Below are positions 15,058 through 18,113 of a stretch of DNA of 18,113 nt, one piece after another (position 1 is the first letter of the stretch; every line of letters starts with the position of its first letter). The translations under genes were made by a program, and so were the position numbers. This DNA comes from CAZAYP01 sp964489425 [NCBI: uncultured Verrucomicrobiota bacterium] (GTDB taxonomy: Bacteria > Verrucomicrobiota > Kiritimatiellia > RZYC01). The notes beneath the pieces were generated by a model. That model was not told the DNA's origin. It did not search any database and saw only the letters and a list, made by a program, of their open reading frames with translations. The stretch lies in NCBI GenBank assembly GCA_964489425.1, contig CAZAYP010000092.1, positions 1 through 18,113 of the forward strand, read 5' to 3'.

Positions 15058-16791
15058 TCAGATCCGCTCCGGGGTTTCGATGCCCAGCAGGGCCAATCCC
15101 TGGCGCAGCACCTGGGCCACCAGCGCGCACAGGCGCACGCGGCTTTCGCGGATTCCCGGCTCGGCTTTGAGGAAGGGAACGTTCTGGTAAAATGCGCTGT
15201 ACGTTTGCGCCAGGCTGTAGAGGTAGTCGGCCAGGTAGTTGGGCCGGTAGTTGCCGGCGGCGCCGACCAGCGTGTTGGCAAAGCGCGCCAGGCGCAGGCC
15301 CAGCTCCCGCTCGATGGGTTCCTGGAGGCTGATGGGCGCGGCCATGAAGTCCTGGCCGGGATACCGCTCGCGGTATTTGTCGATGACGCTGGCGATCCGC
15401 GCGTAGGCGTACTGCAGGTACGGCGCGGAGTTGCCTTCCAGGGCCAGGGCCTTGTCCCAGGTGAACGTGACCAGGCTTTGCGGGTTCTGGCTCAAGTCCG
15501 CGTATTTCACCGCGCCGATGCCCACGGCGCGCGCCACCTCGCGTTGCCGGTCCGCGGGCATGTCCGGGCTGGCCTGCTGCACAATCGCCAGCGCACGGGT
15601 CTCCGCTTCGTCCAGCAACCGCTCCAGCTTGATGACGTTGCCCTGGCGGGTGGAAAACGTGCCTTCCGGCAGCCGCATCAGGCCAAACCAGACATGCACC
15701 AGGTCCGCGTGCCAGCCCATCCGGCGCGCGATGGCGAAAAACTGCCGAAAATGCAGTTGCTGGCGCTCGTCCGTCACGTACACGATACGTTCCGGCTTGA
15801 ACTCCTCGAGCCGCGCCATGACCGTGGCCAGGTCGGTGGTGGTGTAGTTGAATCCCCCGTCGCTTTTGCGCACCATGCTCAGCGGCAGTTTCTCGTCGTC
15901 CAGCCGGACCACCAGCGCGCCTTCGCTTTCCTCGGCCAACCCTTGCTGCTGCAGTTGCTGGATGACGCCGGACAGCCGGTTATTGTAATGGCTTTCCCCG
16001 CGCTCCAGGTCAAAGCGGACGTCCAGGCGCCGGTAAATGCGGTCGAATTCGCGCTTGCTCAGCTCGATGAACCGCTGCCACAAGGCCAGGTTTTCGGCCG
16101 ACCCCTGCTGCAGGGCGACGAGTTCCTGGCGGGCCTGGTTGCGCCAGGTCTCGTCGGCTTCGGACTTGGCAAAGCTCTCGCGGTAAATCCGCTCGAGCTC
16201 TTCGATCGGCTGCTCCTCCAGCGCCTTGGCATCAGCAAAATGCTTGTATCCGATGATGAGCAACCCGAACTGCGTGCCCCAGTCGCCAAAATGGTTGTCG
16301 CTGATCACCCGGTACCCCAGGAACCGGTAAATCCGGTCCAACGCGTTGCCAATGACCGTGGATCGGATGTGGCCGATGTGCATGGGCTTGGCGATGTTCG
16401 GGCTTGAGTAGTCCAGGATCACCGTTCGCCCGGACCCCGGCGTGGGCACCGCGAGGCGGGCATCGCGCTGCATGGCATCCAGCATTTGTTGCAGCCATGC
16501 GCCATCGAGCGTCACGTTGAGGAAGCCCGGGCCAGCCACCGCGATGGAGGCCACGGCCGGGATCCGTTCCGCCTCTTGCGCGATGGTCTCGGCTATGGCG
16601 CGCGGCGGCTTTTTCAGCAGTTTGGCCAGTTTCATGGCGGCATCGCACTGGTAATCGCCATGGGCGGGATCCGCCGTGGGTTTCATGCCGATCGCGTGTT
16701 GCGACCAGTCCGTGTCCGGGAACAGGCGCGCAAACTGGTCCCGCACCCATTCGCCCAGTAAATCTTCAACTGTTTTCTGCTCTTGCTCCAT
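15058..16791 (-). CDS. argS: Arginyl-tRNA synthetase
   Basis: The protein is 577 aa, the normal length. It charges tRNA-Arg with arginine in the cytoplasm. The N-terminal additional domain is at about 5-110 (ADPAHGDYQCDAAMKLAKLL). The class I catalytic core has PNIAKPMHIGHIRSTVIG with the HIGH motif at 138-141. The KMSKS loop is replaced by STRQGN at 380-385, as is usual for bacterial ArgRS. The DALR anticodon-binding domain at the C-terminus has the NSAPYLQYAYARI motif (454-466) and ends in LLGIETPERI, a typical family tail. A GGAG lies 4 bases before the ATG at 16791. It is co-transcribed with the ThiF-like gene, which starts one base after its stop. Confidence 0.97.
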   Translation of the reverse strand: MEQEQKTVEDLLGEWVRDQFARLFPDTDWSQHAIGMKPTADPAHGDYQCDAAMKLAKLLKKPPRAIAETIAQEAERIPAVASIAVAGPGFLNVTLDGAWLQQMLDAMQRDARLAVPTPGSGRTVILDYSSPNIAKPMHIGHIRSTVIGNALDRIYRFLGYRVISDNHFGDWGTQFGLLIIGYKHFADAKALEEQPIEELERIYRESFAKSEADETWRNQARQELVALQQGSAENLALWQRFIELSKREFDRIYRRLDVRFDLERGESHYNNRLSGVIQQLQQQGLAEESEGALVVRLDDEKLPLSMVRKSDGGFNYTTTDLATVMARLEEFKPERIVYVTDERQQLHFRQFFAIARRMGWHADLVHVWFGLMRLPEGTFSTRQGNVIKLERLLDEAETRALAIVQQASPDMPADRQREVARAVGIGAVKYADLSQNPQSLVTFTWDKALALEGNSAPYLQYAYARIASVIDKYRERYPGQDFMAAPISLQEPIERELGLRLARFANTLVGAAGNYRPNYLADYLYSLAQTYSAFYQNVPFLKAEPGIRESRVRLCALVAQVLRQGLALLGIETPERI

Positions 16792-16949
16792 GGCGCTCCA
16801 CGCGGGTTTCTACCTTGAACCTCTTTTGGCCTAACATGTTGCATAACTAAACCACACTTGGCCCTGTCCGGCCAGCCATTTCGTTATTTTTTTTCATTTT
16901 GTTGTTTACATGACGGACGGCATCGGATATACCTGCCCCGTTTTTGAAT

Positions 16950-16964
16950 GCGGTCATATACCGC
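16950..16964 (+). promoter_or_regulatory. Inverted repeat GCGGT-CATAT-ACCGC
   Basis: Perfect 5-bp arms around a 5-bp AT-rich centre, 77 bp before the DUF2934 start codon and just after the weak promoter candidate. It could be an operator or a small hairpin in the leader. Function is not known. Confidence 0.35.
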
Positions 16965-17010
16965 CAAGGTGAAAACAAAGTATTTTTCTTAACGAGGGAA
17001 CAGGTAAAAC

Positions 17011-17026
17011 GGTTGAACGTTTAACC
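17011..17026 (+). promoter_or_regulatory. Near-perfect 16-bp palindrome GGTTGAACGTTTAACC
   Basis: The 8-bp arms have a single mismatched pair (G/T against a central AACGTT). It ends 3 bases before the Shine-Dalgarno of the DUF2934 gene. It could be an operator, or in RNA a hairpin that affects translation of that gene. Confidence 0.4.
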
Positions 17027-17029
17027 AAC

Positions 17030-17034
17030 GAGGA
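17030..17034 (+). promoter_or_regulatory. Shine-Dalgarno GAGGA of the DUF2934 gene
   Basis: GAGGA lies 7 bases before the ATG at 17042. It is among the clearest ribosome binding sites in the window and supports this start. Confidence 0.65.
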
Positions 17035-17041
17035 TACAAAC

Positions 17042-17383
17042 ATGGCAATTGGCAAAAAGAAAACTTTTGGCAAAGACAAAGTGGAAGCAGTAAAGCCCGT
17101 GGCTCCGGCCCCGGTCAAAGTGGAACAGCCCAAGGCGCCCGCCGCCCCGATCGCGGCCAAGCCCGTGATCGCCGCCAAACCGCCGGTGGCTGCCAAGCCC
17201 GCGGCTGCGGCGTCCAAGCCGGCTGCCGGCAAAGGCAAGGCCAAGGCCATCTCCCCGGAAGAGCATTACCGCATGGTGCAGGAAGCGGCCTACTATATCG
17301 CCGAGAAGAGTGGATTCAGCGGCGATAGCCAGCAGTTCTGGGTGCAGGCCGAAGCCCAGATCGTCGCCATGCTGTCCAAGTAG
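17042..17383 (+). CDS. Small basic Ala/Pro/Lys-rich protein with C-terminal DUF2934 domain
   Basis: The protein is 113 aa. Residues 1-68 are low complexity: a Lys-rich start (MAIGKKKTFGKDK), then repeated 'AAKP' and 'AAxKPA' steps, like histone-H1 or Hc1-type tails. Residues 69-110 match DUF2934 (SPEEHYRMVQEAAYYIAEKS, then a Trp-x-x-Ala-Glu near the end). DUF2934 has no established function. There is no signal peptide or membrane segment, so it should be cytoplasmic. The tail could bind nucleic acid, but that is an inference from composition only. The gene stands alone with a good Shine-Dalgarno and a palindrome just upstream, and is divergent from argS. Confidence 0.88.
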   Translation: MAIGKKKTFGKDKVEAVKPVAPAPVKVEQPKAPAAPIAAKPVIAAKPPVAAKPAAAASKPAAGKGKAKAISPEEHYRMVQEAAYYIAEKSGFSGDSQQFWVQAEAQIVAMLSK

Positions 17384-17416
17384 CCTCCCGCTCGGCTCCA
17401 AAATTACAGCCCGGCG

Positions 17417-17442
17417 CCTGGCGGTGACTCTTAGCCGCCAGG
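17417..17442 (+). terminator. Stem-loop after the DUF2934 gene, no T-tract
   Basis: Perfect 8-bp stem CCTGGCGG / CCGCCAGG with a 10-base loop, 33 bp after the stop codon. GC-rich enough to be stable in RNA. The usual run of T after the stem is absent, so it may be a 3'-end stabiliser or a weak terminator rather than a classical one. Confidence 0.45.
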
Positions 17443-17504
17443 ATCTGCGACTTGGGTAACCCAACGGCCCGGATGGGCTTGCGGTACCCGTGCCCCGAAC
17501 TCAG

Positions 17505-17585
17505 TTTTCCAATGTTTGGAAAACTGGGGTTGGATTTTTCCAATGTTTGGAAATCTCGCGTGGAGATTTTCCAATGTTTGGAAAA
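17505..17585. repeat. Three 19-bp palindromes with an exact 31-bp period
   Basis: TTTTCCAATGTTTGGAAAA (arms TTTTCCAA / TTGGAAAA, centre TGT) occurs at 17505-17523, 17536-17553 (last A changed to T) and 17567-17585. Starts are 31 bp apart both times, about three turns of B-DNA. The second spacer is itself an inverted repeat (AAATCTC-GCGTG-GAGATTT, 17551-17569), so copies 2 and 3 could fold into one long hairpin. The array lies 121 bp after the DUF2934 stop with no gene over it. It could be a cluster of protein-binding sites or a dispersed intergenic repeat. Confidence 0.8.
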
Positions 17586-17655
17586 CCATCAAGCGCCAAG
17601 GCATGATCCCCTGACTGCGGGTCCGAAGGCCGCTCCCTACCTTGCTCATTTCTGG

Positions 17656-17792
17656 GCTCCCCGCCTTTTTAAGGCGGGGGGGACCCGAAGGGTGGGGCGG
17701 TTGTTCCGGGTTCCACCCACCGTGATATCGGGGCGCGGACCATCCACAACCACCCCGGCCTGCGGCCACCCCTCCTTGAAAAGGAGGGGAGC
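17656..17792. mobile_element. 137-bp MITE-like element with long imperfect terminal inverted repeats
   Basis: The left end (17656-17704, 49 bp) and the reverse complement of the right end (17746-17792, 47 bp) match closely, from GCTCCCC[G/T]CCTTTT at the outer edge to GG[C/T]GGTTGT at the inner edge. Each end also contains its own hairpin: CCCCGCCTT-TTT-AAGGCGGGG at 17659-17679 and CCCCTCCTT-GAA-AAGGAGGGG at 17769-17789. The middle is 41 bp and non-coding. No transposase gene and no clear target duplication are visible. It looks like a non-autonomous element or a REP/BIME-like intergenic repeat. Confidence 0.6.
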
Positions 17793-17833
17793 TTGTATGC
17801 TTGTTCTCATGCGAAAATGGTATGACATAGTTT

Positions 17834-17870
17834 AAGACGCTCTATTCTTCAGAGTGCTCTCCAGCGTCTT
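17834..17870. other. Inverted repeat AAGACGCT...AGCGTCTT around the stop of the acidic-repeat gene
   Basis: Perfect 8-bp arms at 17834-17841 and 17863-17870 flank the last codons and the stop (17842-17844) of the acidic gene. An inner AGAG-TG-CTCT stem is nested within. It could form a 37-base hairpin at the mRNA end. There is no T-tract on the minus strand after it. Confidence 0.45.
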
Positions 17871-18113
17871 CATCGCCGGAGTCGTCTACATCCTCTTCGA
17901 CGTCGTCCTCGGCGTCGGTGTCGTCGCCTTCGCCTTCGTCCTCGGACTCTTCCTCTTCCGCGTCTTCATCGCCGGAATCGTCTACATCCTCTTCGACGTC
18001 GTCCTCGGCGTCGGCTTCGTCGTCTTCGCCTTCGTCCTCGGACTCTTCCTCTTCCGCTTCTTCATCGCCGGAATCGTCTACATCCTCTTCGACGTCGTCC
18101 TCGGCGTCGGCGT
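17842..18113 (-). CDS. C-terminal part of a highly acidic repeat protein (5' end outside window)
   Basis: The last 89 residues and a TAG stop are visible; the start lies beyond the right edge. Almost every residue is Asp, Glu, Ala, Gly, Ser or Val, in repeats of 32 residues. One unit begins ADAEDDVEEDVDDSGDE and continues with Ala, a Glu run, and SEDEGE. Units differ at only a few positions (for example GDEEA against GDEDA). The last unit is cut short and ends in AGEHSEE. No domain can be recognised; such tails are often disordered and seen on nucleic-acid-binding or chaperone-like proteins. The opposite strand is also open and would give a hydrophobic chain, but that follows from Asp/Glu codons read backwards. 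Confidence 0.65.
   Translation of the reverse strand, partial: ADAEDDVEEDVDDSGDEEAEEEESEDEGEDDEADAEDDVEEDVDDSGDEDAEEEESEDEGEGDDTDAEDDVEEDVDDSGDEDAGEHSEE
17867..18113 (-). repeat. 96-bp tandem coding repeat, 2.6 copies visible
   Basis: The core CATCGCCGGA (plus strand) recurs at 17871, 17967 and 18063, exactly 96 bp apart. The flanking sequence is almost identical between copies, with only scattered base changes. A multiple of three keeps the frame, so copy number can change without breaking the gene. The array continues past the right edge of the window. Confidence 0.9.

Larger units (their letters stand above)
16792..17041. promoter_or_regulatory. Divergent intergenic region (argS / DUF2934 gene)
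   Basis: This 250-bp AT-richer region must hold both promoters. On the minus side it has the argS Shine-Dalgarno (CTCC on plus at 16796-16799) and the palindrome AACATGTT at 16833-16840. An 8-T run lies at 16887-16894. On the plus side, TTGTTT (16902-16907) is followed 18 bp later by GATATA (16926-16931), a weak promoter candidate. Two inverted repeats lie closer to the DUF2934 gene and are listed separately. Confidence 0.5.

Noticed and set aside
15057-15281. N-terminal extension of the ThiF-like protein by 75 residues
   Set aside because: The extension lies inside argS in another frame and is Thr/Pro/Arg-rich without family similarity. The ATG at 15056 fits the family length and the argS stop.
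16859-16894. Rho-independent terminator (TGGCC-CTGTCC-GGCCA and a T run)
   Set aside because: The stem is only 5 bp, the T run is 12 bases away, and no gene runs into this site because both neighbours are transcribed away from it.
17505-17585. CRISPR array
   Set aside because: Regular repeats, but only three copies with 12-13 bp spacers, far shorter than CRISPR spacers, and no cas gene nearby.

Overview
The window is GC-rich and comes from a bacterium with an outer membrane. There is a lipoprotein, a FadL/OMPP1-like beta-barrel with an aromatic C-terminus, and several Sec-exported proteins. The architectures suggest the Verrucomicrobiota/Kiritimatiellota/Planctomycetota group: PPC domains, FG-GAP/VCBS repeats, a 'DADGDGLANW..Y.AGTDPTNP' Ca-binding module, a DUF2934 protein, and Ser/Thr-Asn-rich secreted proteins. 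This placement is inferred from protein style; there is no rRNA or database search behind it.

Region 1 (24-12258, minus strand) is one co-oriented block of six genes with very tight spacing (+22, -11, -11, +37 and +3 bp). It reads like an operon. In transcription order it holds: an ECF-type sigma factor; a single-pass membrane protein placed like an anti-sigma factor but lacking a zinc motif; a 690-aa lipoprotein with TPR, Ig-like, CsgG/LpoB-like and FlgT-like C-terminal parts; an exported caspase (C14) fused to a CsgG/LpoB-like domain; a 506-aa exported PPC/CnaB-like protein; and an 1842-aa exported protein. The 1842-aa protein carries ten 54-residue FG-GAP repeats, two legumain-like (C13) modules (the second has lost both catalytic residues), a PPC domain and a C-terminus that ends abruptly. 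The block looks like a sigma-controlled envelope system built around two kinds of caspase-clan protease. It is the most interesting part of the window, and I know of no named system with this gene set.

Region 2 (12259-14280) is a divergent promoter region and a 617-aa FadL-like outer-membrane protein on the plus strand. It ends tail to tail with region 3 across a 13-bp palindrome that contains both stop codons.

Region 3 (14277-16791, minus strand) is housekeeping: argS followed one base later by a ThiF/MoeB/HesA-type adenylyltransferase gene.

Region 4 (16792-18113) has a 250-bp divergent intergenic region with two inverted repeats and a small basic, Ala/Pro/Lys-rich DUF2934 protein. A repeat-rich intergenic stretch follows. 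It holds three perfect 8-3-8 palindromes spaced exactly 31 bp apart and a 137-bp MITE-like element with long imperfect terminal inverted repeats. At the right edge is the 3' end of a minus-strand gene for a very acidic protein made of 32-residue (96-bp) repeats.

No rRNA, tRNA, CRISPR array, transposase gene or origin was seen.
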